Assembly (NCBI GenBank): GCA_003260075.1
Contig: QLIY01000012.1
Coordinates: forward strand, 339,100-403,099
Reading direction: 5' to 3'
DNA length: 64,000 nucleotides
Origin: Phallusia mammillata
Lineage: Eukaryota; Chordata; Ascidiacea; Phlebobranchia; Ascidiidae
A model generated the notes under the pieces. That model was given only the letters and a program-made list of their open reading frames with translations. It made no database searches and had not been told where the DNA came from. The translations under genes and the position numbers were made by a program. The stretch's first letter is position 1. Every line of letters begins with the position of its first letter. Below are positions 35,964-47,630 of the stretch, in pieces.

Positions 35964-37483
35964 TCCAAGAAAGTGTTACGTAGCTGTTTTTTGTTTATCA
36001 AAAACAGAGGTAAGTATCAGTATCATATGTCACTAAAGCACCGAAAAATAAAGTCAAAATCAGTAAGAAAGCAACTCATGTAACCAACTGCAATATTCGC
36101 TTTTTTGCTACAAAATTACAAATAGTTACTGCTTTCGGCTTGCTATGTTCATAAACACCCTTTTTCCAGAAATGTACGTTTTCAAAACTATTTTGCTACG
36201 TTAAAAAAAATTAAAATAGCTTTCCATAACAATTACATAGATATCAAACAAGGCCGGTTTTCACACTTTTTCAAGATATGACTTTTTCAAGAAAAAGCAA
36301 ATGCCATTTTAAACAGTCAAGTTTTATTTACATTCCTAAGTTGTGATTAAAAAGATTAAAAAGCAAAAAAAACTGCAGTTCGTTGATTTGCTGCCAATGG
36401 CATCATTGATCCCAAACGATTTGATTAAGTCTGGTTTGATCCAGCAGTGGGCGGGTCCTACATGCGACGGGCAAAGATGGCAGTATGGCATGGTACACAA
36501 AGAAAGCAGAGGCAAAAGGTACAGACACGGTACAATGTTACGGTCCTCCACCAAAGTGTACCACCGTACCAAAAGCGTACCGTACCACCGTACTGACGCA
36601 TTATAAGTGTTGACTAAACGGTCATTTTTGAATCGTTACCAATTACAAATAATATTGAAATTGCCTGAAACTCGAATTTAAATTGTTTATGACATGATTT
36701 CATCACAATGTCACTGTACCAAAAGAGAATTCAAAAAGTTGATGACGTCACTGCCTAATATTTAGTGCTTACGGGGCTGACCGCTAAGCAAAATGAGGGT
36801 TACATGCACTGTGGGCCTATTACTAAAACACGCACATGACAATAACAGAGATTAACTCGGCAATGGAGATCAGTGTTCACGATAGAGATCAGTGTTTTTT
36901 TTATAAATAGAGATCAGTGTTCACGAGCCTATCGTAAAAAAGTAAATGCATCCACCTTTTATTTCGAATGAGCGAGTTTTGTAGAGGGGCAGCCCCCTTT
37001 AGGTACCATCTCGTACCTCATGTACGGTACAAACTACAAAGTAAGACTTTGGTACGGTACGGTGGTACAGAACGTTTTGATTTTGTACATTTGGTACGGT
37101 ACGGTTTTGCAGTAGGCTACGCTGTTCGTAACGAGTTGCGTGGTACGGTCAACCCAGTACGTACCGTACAGTTCTGCCATCCTTGGCGACGTGTCCTATC
37201 TGGGTGGGTCCTAAATGGGATTGTAACGAAAAATTTTAATTTTAAAACGACAAAATATAAAAAATAGCAGCAACCATTTGCAAATGTTGCCAATAACTAA
37301 TACAAGTACTAACAATATATTTTTGCGTTTCGGAGGGCCCATAAAGCAGATTTGTTACCAAAACCAACAATTTACGTTTAACGTGTGTGTGAAAACAGCA
37401 AAATTATACATTGTATATGAAGCTCGTTAAATATAAAACGCTTCGTCATTCTGTTTTCGTCTGTAAATAGGTATGGTGTCACA
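35964..37483. other. Shared upstream region of USP48 and MSRB3
   Basis: Head-to-head intergenic DNA. Almost half is a hAT-type element (36472-37185). Three close copies of AGAGATCAGTGTT lie near 36866-36924, inside that element. Promoters are not identifiable by motif. Confidence 0.45.
36472..37185. mobile_element. hAT-type MITE rich in GGTAC repeats
   Basis: Left end CAAAGATGGCAG at 36472; the right end at 37185 reads CAAGGATGGCAG on the reverse strand. Flanks are GCGACGGG (36464-36471) and GCGACGTG (37186-37193), an 8-bp duplication with one change. The inside carries many ACCGTACC units on the left and GGTACGGTAC units on the right, so the two halves can pair. No transposase frame seen. 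Confidence 0.7.
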
Positions 37484-38930
37484 ATGACTAGCGAATTCAC
37501 GGTTCTTCTTCCTCTGTTATACGTCGTTTCCTGCGCGGTATGTACAGGTTCTGTTTGCGAACTGTTGTGCGGCTGACAAAAGTAGACGGTTCTTTGGTTC
37601 CTGTTGCAAGCGCTGTGTTACCTCGAGTCTTAATATCAAGCGGAACAATTAAAATGGCACAAAACGGTAAGAAATAAATGTATCTGATGATTTTGTTTGT
37701 TTTCCATATGTTGGCCGAAATTTGTGGCGCGGCAGTGCGGCACCATCCGGACTTTGCTAAGGGGGCTCATGCAGTCGCTTTTCATTTAGTGTCAGTCTAT
37801 GCACTGTTGTATGAAATATCTCCAAGTTGTCATAAATATAATGATTTAAGACAGTTATTGTCCAGGTGTGCATTTGTGCTACCCCTTGTTTTGTGTAACT
37901 GTTTTTTATTCAACACAATCAATGTATTCACTCAACCTATTTACCAAGCAGTAAAAATAGCAGTATGAAATGTAAATGGATATCGTGGATGATAGTAACA
38001 ACAGGTTTTGTTGATATTGTGTATTCAAACAACTCATTGTATTCAGATGAGGAACTGAAAAAACGACTTACAACTTTGCAGTATCGTGTTACCCAAGAAC
38101 ATGGAACCGAACCGTATGTTAAATTGCATAGCTGAATATATTGCATGGTTTAAATAACACCTGTATTGTATTACAGACCATTTACAGGGAAGTATGAGAA
38201 AAACAAGAAAGAAGGAACATACAAATGCATCGTGTGTGGTACAGAGCTCTTCAAGTAAATTTGCAGTGTTTTTTGGTTGACATATGCTTTTTCAAATCTT
38301 TATGTTGTGTTGGCAAATGGGTCTTCTTCTAGTTTTCGTTTTTTTTTATGGGAGAGTAACTTTTTTCCCCTGCAAGTTGTCCTTAGACTTTTAGGTTATT
38401 ACCGGTTGTGCACCACAAACAAACACTGTGTGTGTATATATATATATAGTAAATCAAAATGTAATTGATTGCTTGTGCAGTAAATTAGTTTTTCAAAATG
38501 TTGTCGCAATGGTTAAATGCTCTAACTTAATTACAACCCACTGCACCCCTGAAGTATGAACACAATTGGGACTGATAAAATTATGGCTTGTTAAACTCAT
38601 CAATAATTTTAAGGTCTGGCCACAAATATGATTCTGGTTCTGGTTGGCCATCATTTTACCAACCATCTGGCAAAGAGGCAGTAGAAGAGCGGACAGATAA
38701 AAGTCTAGGAAGATCCAGAACTGAAGTGGTTTGCAACAAAGTAAGCAAACACAGTTTACAATTAAATGAGATTGGGCTACATAAAAAACAATTTTACAAC
38801 TACTTTTTTAATGCAGTGCAAAGCTCATCTTGGACATGTCTTCAATGATGGCCCAGCACCAACTGGTGAGAGATATTGCATCAACAGTGCATCACTGTCA
38901 TTTGACCAGAAAAAGAAAGATGAATTGTAA
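37484..38930 (+). CDS. MSRB3: Methionine-R-sulfoxide reductase B3, ER type ending in KDEL
   Basis: Reduces methionine-R-sulfoxide in proteins. Core exons are 38177-38254, 38614-38740 and 38817-38930. Zinc-binding pairs are CIVC and VCNKC; HLGHVF and RYCINSASL carry the active site with a catalytic Cys rather than selenocysteine. The protein ends in KDEL, a consensus ER-retrieval signal. Three first-exon readings are phase-compatible: 37484-37547 with a signal peptide ([13 protein letters not shown]) spliced to 38047; 37654-37666 (MAQN, good donor GTAAGA) spliced to 38047, without a signal peptide; or an unspliced start at 37965, also with a hydrophobic N-terminus, seven bases after the start of an AGCAG acceptor-like site, giving 155 residues. 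Human MSRB3 also uses alternative first exons to change location. Which starts are used cannot be decided here. Confidence 0.93.
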
Positions 38931-39458
38931 ACCTCTGGATTTACTAATGTGTTTGTTGTTTTTATAGCCCTTGTTATCAAGCTTAATAATCCAAATGGAG
39001 TTTTATTGATCCATTGTGTTGTTCCTCTTCAGTGAAACACTACACTGTAAATATTGTGTTCTCTTGCATCGTTTTATGTTTCATTTGCAAATTTTGTAAT
39101 TTATATTGATGAGTCGCTGTGGGCAAATATAATGAACTCCTGACCATTTCCAGGTCAAAAAATATAACTTGAGTGGATACTTGTTAAAGCTTAAACCTGT
39201 GCAGGTGTTTGTTTGTGAGCTGCTTACCTATCCGCTAGTATGTCAGATCGTCAGCAACCACATCTCCGTAATAAAAAATATGTTCAAGCACGATTACCAG
39301 TATTTAGGAAAAACTTTGGGACAACAGTTTTATTTCGTTACCAATTCAACCTTACAGAAATGCATGATGTGACAGCAATCTCGCTTCGACTATATTTTTG
39401 CACAGGGTTCAGTGTGTTTTACAATTTTGACCAGAAGGTACAACACAACATCTTGTAT
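38931..39458. other. Convergent 3' ends of MSRB3 and TOP3B
   Basis: About 530 bp of AT-rich DNA between two genes that end toward each other. No gene or element recognised. Confidence 0.5.
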
Positions 39459-42400
39459 TCAGACAAAATAAGCCGCAAGCTGTGACATTTTATCTTTGGG
39501 TGTTTTTCTTCCCCGTCCTCTGGAACGACCACGTCCGCGTCCGCGGTTAGATGGAGGTCGCTTGACTGTCAAACGTGCTTGCTTTAACTTTATAAGATTC
39601 GAGAACACGTCGTCGCAAAATACGCAACCTGTAAAAGCAAGAATTAGGCTACAACTTGTAAACGCAGGCCGTCACTACATTTTTGTGGTTTCTAAGGTGT
39701 AGAACGGTTTTCGCTTGAATACACAATTTCAACACGAACAACAAACCCATGCGCACCCGTGTGCTTTGTTTCCTTTGTCTCTAGAGGTGTTTTGTCTTTA
39801 TGGAAATCCACCGACAATTCGTAGGCGCTACACTTTTCGCAGGCTTCTTCAGTGACAGTTATCTGACAACAACAACCCACGTAAGGAGTACAGTTAACGA
39901 AAAAACATAGAAAGGAACCAATACTGGCATATATGCGAGATAGGGGACATAGACAATGTGTGCTTAACATTTTACGACCCAGAAGTATCAGGCTTAAACA
40001 AATACAAACCCGATGGGCATTCTCAAATAACTGCACAACAGTGGAACAACGGTTGTCATTGCACGCCATTTTCCACTTTGGTGCAGAGGCCATGTCCAGC
40101 ACCAGTATGCCGTTTTCGCATGATATGCACGATGCTACGCCTAACGTGTACCGCGAATGTATACAGCCTGGGTGAGTACAAGCGTTGCACCCTGATCCGC
40201 GTTTCATATCCCTGAACGGGGGATGGTTGTAGCAGTAGGGGCACAAAGTGTAGTTTTTGCCTTGGGTTCCTAAAAATGTGGTATATCTTGAGTTATCTGT
40301 GTGTAGAGTAAACGCTATTTGTTTTTTACCAGTTGAACACATAAGGAGTTCAAACTCATCAAGTGGACATTTGAGCTCTTTGTACAGTTTGATGTTGGTC
40401 CGAGCGGGCAGGTCATATGTTTCATCACATGTACTGCAGTGCAGGCGTGGCGGGGCAGTGGCAATAAATTTCATGAATCGTCTACACTTTCCACACCTAC
40501 AAAAATTCAAACACAGAAGACGTTTGCTTTGGGTATTTTCACAACTTCTATTGCAATTAAAATATGCACCTGTACAAAAAAGCCCAAAGAACCATCATTT
40601 TTTAAACAATGTATGTTAAGTTATCATCCCCCCCCCCAATTTCATGAATCGTCTACACTTTCCACACCTACAAAAATTCAAACACTGAAGACGTTTGCTT
40701 TGGGCATTTTCACAACTTCTATTGCAAATAAAATATCCACCCATACAAAAAAGGTCAACGAACAATCATTTTTTAAACAATGTATGTTAAGTTATCATTA
40801 CGGCGATTATTTTTTGACTTGTCAAAAAAAGTCAAAAATTTGTAGTATAGGTCAAAAATTGTCAAAATTGTTTACAAAGTCAAAATTTTTTACAAAGTTA
40901 AAATTGTGTGCAAGCTGCATTGTCGTGGTGTTCTAGAGGTTGCACTGTCAGTGAACTTTTCATTTTACACCTTGTAGCCTACATTACACTGTTGTAAATG
41001 GCCCATTGTCTACTTATTGTGAATCATAAACCATCAAGTGAGTGAAATATTTAGGTTGACATGGCGTGATGCTCAACACACCTCAAAACGTGAAACATTT
41101 TGGTAGGTCCCTAATCATTTTACGGCAACTGTAGGTTACGTGCAGCTCTTGCTTACGTTCTGCTTTGGATACTTCATGTATCTTTCGTTTAAAAAATGTA
41201 TTGAACAATTTTCGTTGTGTCTTAGCTGCAGTTTTTTTGGCAGTGTTTTTTAGTTAGCTCATTTCCCTTTTCAGAATAGGATAGGTCTGTGTTCAGATTT
41301 TTGCCCTTCTGTTAGACTTTTACACATACTTTATCTCTAGTTAGATTAGCCTACAGCCATATTTTAACTTTTTGTACAATAATGCGTACTTTAGCTACAT
41401 GAATTCTTCATGGGTCAAAATTTTGTCAAAAAAAAGTTTTTTAAAGTCACCCCCCCCCCCTTAGCCTACAGCCATATTTTAACTTTTTGTACAATAATGC
41501 GTAATTTAGCTACGTGAATTCTTCATAGGTCAAAATTTTGTCAAAAAAAAGCTTTTTAAAGTCACAATTTTCAATTTGTAGATCAAAATTTTTCGTTTTT
41601 TAGGTCAAAAAATAATCGCCCTAGTTATCACCTATGCCAGGGGTGGGAAACCTTTTGATTCATAAAGGCCACCCAACGTATTGTCGATACTCGTGTAGGC
41701 CGCAAGTTTAAAACAGTAGTTTCCAAACATTTTTGTTTACATAATGGTCTTTTGTAATTTTTTCAAATAGCACGGTCAAAGCTGAATGTATGTTAAACCT
41801 AAATAATTTTCCCACTACAGCATTCAGGATTTATTTTACCTACAGATTGGTTTTTATGCATATCTATGATCTATTAGGAGACATTTGTTACATCTACTAG
41901 AAGATTAGGAGACATGGAGAGACAAGGGGTCACATAGAAATTTCTTTTCCAAAATGGGGTCGCAGAGCAAAAAAGTTTGAGAAGCCGTGTTATAGGAAGT
42001 TATATATACCTTGACATGGATTTTCCACTTTCAGACAAAGGTGTGAAGGAAACTTCAAATAGTTTGTCCATGGAAAGAACTTTATCCACAAAGAAATGAA
42101 ACTTTTGTTGAAAAATTGTAGTGGCATGCTTTAACACATCTCGCTGGTGTGCTTTACCTACAATACAAAAGTGATCTTTAGACACACAAGGAATGTTGAA
42201 CAAGAAGGAATTGCTTACCTTGGGATATGAGACTAAGCTGCTTCTCAACTGCAGACCTCATGGTTGGCAGAGCTAAATCTGGATCAATTTTCTTGTATCC
42301 ATGAACCAGCACAATACCTAAAATTTTACAGTGAAACAAAAGCGAATACTACTTTATTATTGGTTTACCCAAGTTTGTGGGCTGGAGTTTTCTTCCAGGC

Positions 42401-44300
42401 ACAACGGTCACATAATTTCTCTGCACAATGTTGTTGATGTGTGTAGGGATGCTTGCATCTGTGCCGATACCATGTTTCTCCATCAGTGATATCAATTCAC
42501 TTTCTGTCAAGTAATCTGGGGGCCCTGTCTTCTTTTCGCTGAGATAGACCTTCTCAATAGGGCATTCATCACCCTTGCTCAGTTTTGGTACAGTCTGATG
42601 ATCAGTGATAGACTGCCATTGCATAACCTTAAGAAATCACAAAAATACATTGTAGTTAAGATGAGACACAGTAGAACAAGAAACTTTGAAGGTCAGTTAA
42701 GTTACAGAAGCAAGTATTTGGTAAAAGAAATGACATGTAACATTAAAACCATTTAGAACAGGGGTGGGGAACCTGCGGGTTAAAGGACACTAAGTGCGGC
42801 CTTCGATGTCAAAATACATTTTAAGAATGTTGATATTACAGACTGCACCAGGCGCTGAAAAGTAGTCAGAAACGTATTTTTTTATCTTTATTCCACATTA
42901 TTATTTGATTAGTTCTAGGGCAGTGGTTTTTAAACTAGAGCCAAATGGCCCTGTGGTGGTACACAAAGCGATTTCAACAGAAGCACTAAAAGCCTAAGGT
43001 TCTCCAATCTTATTTGTGTTGAAAAAGAACAATTGTTTGCTCATAATCGAATGTCTTAAACTCGTCTGTGATGTCACAAGCTGTTCTTAGATCATTGATG
43101 TTTGTAAACAAGCGAGTTTCTAGGTGAAATAAATCCTGAATGTTGTAGTAATGAATTTTATTCAGCTTGAACCGTAAGTTCTACAACTCTACGAGGGAAC
43201 AGCAAAACGACCATTATGTAAGTCAAAAATTTTGAACTATCGTTGGCCTTGGAAATTGTCTATGCGGCCTAAACGAGTGTGGATAAACCGTTTGGTGGCC
43301 TATATAAACAAAAAGGTTCCCCACCCCTGATTTAGAACTTCGATCAATAGAATGTCTACTTAAAATATTTTTTTAAAGATGTCTGAGCTGTGTAAGTTAC
43401 CTCTGTAAATCCTGGTTTAAGTGGAGCATTGCCTGTGCATGTAAATGTCTCTTCACCAATTTTGAAAACAATTTCAGTGTGAAGATATGTGCAGTCATCA
43501 CTTAGAGTTGCCAAGAAATGCCTCACAATATAGTCATACAATCTCCAGTGGTCATGACCTGCAAATACCACACACTTTTCAGTTAACATGACATACCAAC
43601 ATTACCTCAGAACTCACGGAAACACTATGCAATCAAAAGTATTGGGGTATATACTATAAAGAAACATGTAATTATGTTCGGGTATAAAAACGCTGCTTAT
43701 AGTCAATGAATAAAGCCTCTTTTTGAACCAGGCTCAGTATGTGTAAAATCTTGCCCACCTAGTTCATTTTCAGATGCACTTCTCATGGGAGTAATAGGGG
43801 GATGGTCACCAGCATCATGGCCTTTTTTAGGCTTATTAGGTCCATTTTGCAACAGCATCTTTGCATACTGGCCCCATGATGAACTGCCTGTTTGTTGATT
43901 AAGAGGTGCACGGAAGTCAAAATTTTCTGGATAATGGGTTGTTTCGGTTCTAGGGTAACTGATGTAACCCTGGGTATATAGTTGTTCAGCAATCTGTAAA
44001 ATTTGCAAATAATATTTTCTTGTGAGTTTTGTACAGAAAAAATGCTAAGTTTGTTTCGAACTGAATGCACCTGCATGGTTTGCTGTGGTCCAATCCCAAG
44101 TGCTGAGCTGGCAGTTCTTAATAATTCAACTGTATTTAATGCATTTGGCCTTGCCTTCTTCTTCTCACTAGATTTGACAGCTTGCACAACAGCCTTTGTT
44201 TTGTCTTTTACAAAACTCAAATACATGTTTGCAACATGTTGGTCGAAAACTCGTACCCTTTGAAGAAAAATAAATGTGTGTTTGTTTTATTTTTATGCTC

Positions 44301-44371
<71 letters not shown>

Positions 44372-45954
44372 AAGGGGCAATGCCTGAATGCATTATGCTC
44401 ACAATGAGTCCGCCATTGCCTGTTTTATTGCCAGTTATTTTATTTTTCATTTTTCGACTTTGGTGACAATTTAGTTAAACAATAAGGAACAAAAGTGACT
44501 GAGATAGGATTATACCTCCAACCTTGTCAACCCAAGGCACTTGTGTTAACCACTCGGTAATCTTTACTTTGCGCGACAAAAAAGTGAAGTACAACAAAAA
44601 TATACATAGCTATGAGCAAAAAGTTTTTCTGAACTTTCAACAAATTTATGTAATATTTCTTTATGTACATAAGGTTGAGTTGGAAATTTTATTTCTGTTC
44701 TGCTTCTTTTGGGTAAAACAACTATTAGATTTGTAGAATGATAGAGAAATTGTACATGACCTACCTAGCCCAATCTAGTCTGATTGATGGTCCATCATCT
44801 GGGCATTTGGCATCCACATCAATTTGCCAGAAAGTTTCGGGTTTGAAAGATTGTATTTTATCATGTCTTTCAACACAGAACCCCAAAGTAGGTGTTTGAC
44901 AAGGTCCATAAGAAATGAGAGAACTATCAAGGTTTCCATACTTGCCCTTTATAAATTTTGCAAAGATCAGAGTAGCAATATACAGAAGCTTAAATCTCAA
45001 CTACCTTAGCTTCTATTAAACTCCTACCTGAAAATATTTGGTCTGAAATCGTGTGAAAGCACATCCCACTCTTAAATCAAGTTCTTGTCTTGCATCCACT
45101 GAGAGTGCTTCATTTTCATTTGGTGAACCTAGGGAATTCATTGCAGCATGTATATCTTTGTCTGTAATTGCACTGAAGTGGGCTCTAAATACATTTTGTT
45201 TGTTGCTTGCTCCACTCTGTTTTCATAAAACAAGTATATAATAATTGCATTAAATATGTTTATGCAGTTTCATTTAATGTGGATCATTGATTATTGTGTT
45301 GTGTAAAATTACTACATAACAGCAGTATTTTGTCCAACTTACTGATTTCATTATAGGAAGAACAATGTCCAAAACCTCAAAGCAAATATTTTCCCCTTCC
45401 TTATCACAATCAAGCCAGAGAACAACACTATCAACATTCCGTGCTTCTTTCTCAAGAAATCTGGGAAGCAAACTCAATGCATTAACTAATCATTTTTACA
45501 AGTAAATGTTTGTAACTGCTCCTACTTAATGATGTTGAGTTTTGGGTTAGATTCCTTTTTGTATGTGGGAGCAAGAAAGAGTTCCGATGGATCTACCTTC
45601 TCCCAATTGTTGTACTTGCCCTCAAAGTCCAATGCCATGACATGGCCACAAACTGATGTGACTTTAAACAACACCATGTCTCCTTGGAATTTTCCTAAAA
45701 ACAACCATTTAAAAAATGTATAGTTCATGATAAAATATAATTTATGTGTTAAAAATAAAATGCCAAATATTATTTGCATAATTTCAATCCAAAGCGTAAG
45801 TGAGTTGTACTGAAATAGATTTAGTACCTGAATATTCATGGACAGAACAAGCATTGCTTAGACCTTTTCTGGAATTGAGGGCCCCGCGTGACAAGATTTT
45901 AGCAATGGACAGTGCCAAAGATGGCTTCTCAGCTACCATCAAAACCGATCTCAT
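39459..45954 (-). CDS. TOP3B: DNA/RNA topoisomerase III beta
   Basis: Type IA topoisomerase acting on DNA and mRNA, with TDRD3 in other animals. Fourteen minus-strand exons: 45954-45828, 45694-45526, 45460-45343, 45216-45028, 44946-44765, 44257-44071, 43993-43759, 43558-43401, 42627-42369, 42317-42219, 42157-42010, 40496-40010, 39862-39757 and 39628-39459. All phases agree, giving 877 residues (human 862). Toprim is seen in [19 protein letters not shown] and [18 protein letters not shown]; the catalytic Tyr is in [13 protein letters not shown]; zinc-binding CxxC pairs run from RCGKCRRF onward; an RGG-type box ([13 protein letters not shown]) and [12 protein letters not shown] end the protein. 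Its introns hold two hAT elements with duplications, one hAT-like fragment, a 67-base C run and two C-run duplications. Confidence 0.97.
40467..40798. repeat. TOP3B: Duplicated TOP3B exon start joined by 10 C
   Basis: Copy A 40467-40627 and copy B 40638-40798 are each 161 bp. Both contain the 3' splice site and first 30 bases of exon 12 on the minus strand ([10 protein letters not shown]). In copy B the exon is cut off by the C run (40628-40637). Only copy A leads into a full exon. Confidence 0.92.
40799..41623. mobile_element. hAT-type MITE with TA-GGCGATTA ends
   Basis: Terminal repeats read TACGGCGATTATTTTTTGAC on the left and, reversed, the same with G at base 3 on the right. Flanks are GTTATCAT (40791-40798) and GTTATCAC (41624-41631), an 8-bp duplication with one change. 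The inside is made of many TTGTCAAAA/TTTTGAC units. Ac-type hAT ends also begin with TAGGG. Includes a C-run duplication at 41346-41565. Confidence 0.7.
41346..41565. repeat. 104-bp direct copies joined by 11 C
   Basis: Copy A 41346-41449 and copy B 41461-41565 both start with TTAGCCTACAGCCATATTTT and differ at a few bases. The C run is 41450-41460. It lies inside the MITE. Confidence 0.9.
41638..41989. mobile_element. hAT-like fragment without clear TSD
   Basis: Starts CAGGGGTGGGAAACCT and ends with a reversed CACGGCTTCTCAAACTTTTT, both typical hAT ends but of two different kinds. The 8 bases on either side do not match, so this may be two truncated elements side by side. Confidence 0.45.
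42759..43329. mobile_element. Intact hAT MITE with perfect TSD in a TOP3B intron
   Basis: The 571-bp element has perfect 16-bp terminal repeats CAGGGGTGGGGAACCT and is flanked on both sides by ATTTAGAA (42751-42758 and 43330-43337). No coding capacity. The perfect ends suggest recent movement. Confidence 0.92.
44304..44370 (+). repeat. 67-base C run in a TOP3B intron
   Basis: Lies 46 bases upstream (in gene direction) of the acceptor of the exon 44257-44071, so the transcript would hold 67 G close to a splice site. No flanking duplication is visible. Confidence 0.9.
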
Positions 45955-46347
45955 TTTCTTGTTTTGTTAATTTATCATTTTCATTGTTCAGTTATGTAAT
46001 CTTATGTACAAATCTAAATTGAAAGTAGTTTTCTATTACACAAAATTATTGAATTATTTTTGTTCGCCAAACCAACCATGAGAAAGTTACAAACACCATC
46101 AGCAAATCTTAGATTTTTTAGGCTAAAGGGAATGTATTTATTAAATTACAATGCTCAATCTTTAAAAAAACACAATAATGCTCCATCCATTGAAATTCAA
46201 TATTAAAAACGTTTAAACTTATTTCAGCCTTTAAAAAATAAACATAATTTCACTTGTTGAGTACTGCACTAAACAAAGCATTCAATATTAAAATCTCTTT
46301 TCAAAATAAATATGTATGAAATAAACTGTATAAGTGACTAGTAACAG
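45955..46347. other. Spacer between TOP3B and JMJD8
   Basis: About 390 bp, AT-rich, between the 3' end of JMJD8 and the 5' end of TOP3B on the same strand. No feature recognised. Confidence 0.5.
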
Positions 46348-47133
46348 TTAACCTAAAAAGGATGATATAAATACAGACTCTTCTATATTTAAAGTGGCAT
46401 GCCACCATTTATCTGGAAAATACAAAACTTCGCCTGGTTTTATGACACATTCAAATGGTTTTTCACTTTCATCTAAGTGAACATAGTCTTCCAACAACCA
46501 ACGTAGTGTGGTCTTGTTGGGGTCAAAATCTGGTTTTTGCTCAAATGGAAGCAAAAACCACCTCTTGCTTCCATGGATCACTTCTGAAAATCCTGGACCA
46601 TGAAAGTGAAATGGTACACCTGTACCCGGCCCTGCAACACCAAAACTTAGTGCAATGGTTTTTCCAGGAAGTTCATAAGGTGGTGTCTTATAATGTTTAA
46701 ACAAGCTATCCCATTCAGCGTAGTCATGGTTACCGAACCAGTACAAGGTATCCGGACCGGTTTTGTTGTACTCTTGATGAGCAAAAACCTTTTCCATGTA
46801 GTCAGCAAATGTCATTTGAAATTTTTCATAAGAGTGTGTATTAGCAGTACTCAGAGTAACTACTTTGTTTCCATGGTCTTTAAGTAATCTCTCATTCTCA
46901 CAAAGCTTCTGAAATTCCGCATTTTCAGACACACCAGACAAAATCACTGGTTTGGTAAATGCATATTTTTCAAGAAATTCCGTCTGTGATATTTTACCTC
47001 TCCGGTCAACATTGCATATAGAAGTGGTAATTGACTTCACTCCTTCCGAACAGGAACTCTTTGTACATGAGTCCCAGTTTAAGGCATCCACATTTACAAG
47101 ACATACCAACAACCAAACAAACCGTTCAAACAT
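46348..47133 (-). CDS. JMJD8: JmjC domain protein 8, ER lumenal
   Basis: Single exon, 261 residues (human 264). An N-terminal signal peptide (FVWLLVCLVNVDA) is followed by EFLEKYAFTKPVILSG, LSTANTHSYEK, LYWFGNHDYAEW, AGPGTGVPFHFHGPGFSEVI, KRWFLLP, and PGEVLYFPDKWWHATLN with the distal His. It ends VFISSFLG like the human protein. JMJD8 is a lumenal ER protein linked to protein complex assembly; enzymatic activity is uncertain. NKT sites are potential glycosylation sites. An acceptor-like TTTTCCAG lies about 25 bases before the ATG. Confidence 0.94.
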   Translation of the reverse strand: MFERFVWLLVCLVNVDALNWDSCTKSSCSEGVKSITTSICNVDRRGKISQTEFLEKYAFTKPVILSGVSENAEFQKLCENERLLKDHGNKVVTLSTANTHSYEKFQMTFADYMEKVFAHQEYNKTGPDTLYWFGNHDYAEWDSLFKHYKTPPYELPGKTIALSFGVAGPGTGVPFHFHGPGFSEVIHGSKRWFLLPFEQKPDFDPNKTTLRWLLEDYVHLDESEKPFECVIKPGEVLYFPDKWWHATLNIEESVFISSFLG

Positions 47134-47630
47134 TTTTTTTCTTACACTGGCCTACTGGAAAATATTTTTCTGCCAAAAATATGTATATATTTTAAACATT
47201 TACATGTACTATTTAGTAAAACTCTTTTCATTCATGCTCATCAATTTCATTCACATCATTTCATTAAATTTTCAAGGACATTGAAATGACAATACATACT
47301 ACAAACAGAATTAGGCATCAATCTTCTATAAAAACATTTTTACTACAGTTTCCACTGACCATTTAGAATTTGATTACGGTACAAAAGGTATATTAGATCA
47401 TCATGGGCAAGCCAGTCGCCAAAGCAGCCAAAATATGGTTGAGTTAGCAGCTTCATGCAAGGTGAAGGCCTGGCATACTGTGATTTTTAATTAAGTGTCC
47501 CACGCCCGCTGGTCTGCATAAAGTCTTCGGGGCTGAATCCATCAATGAATACTTGTTCATTGTTGTGGACCATTAGAATTAAAGTTGCCTAGACTTTGCC
47601 AATAAAGCTGTGAAAACAGAGTTTTTACTT
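47134..47630. other. Spacer between JMJD8 and LYRM2
   Basis: About 500 bp with no recognised gene; probably the LYRM2 3' UTR and JMJD8 promoter. Confidence 0.5.

Noticed and set aside
37678..37968. 96-residue hydrophobic frame upstream of MSRB3
   Set aside because: It lies in the candidate MSRB3 first intron, has no family match and overlaps the MSRB3 start in another frame.
44168..44466. Polyglycine and polyproline frames over the 67-base C run
   Set aside because: Same cause; the region is an intron of TOP3B.
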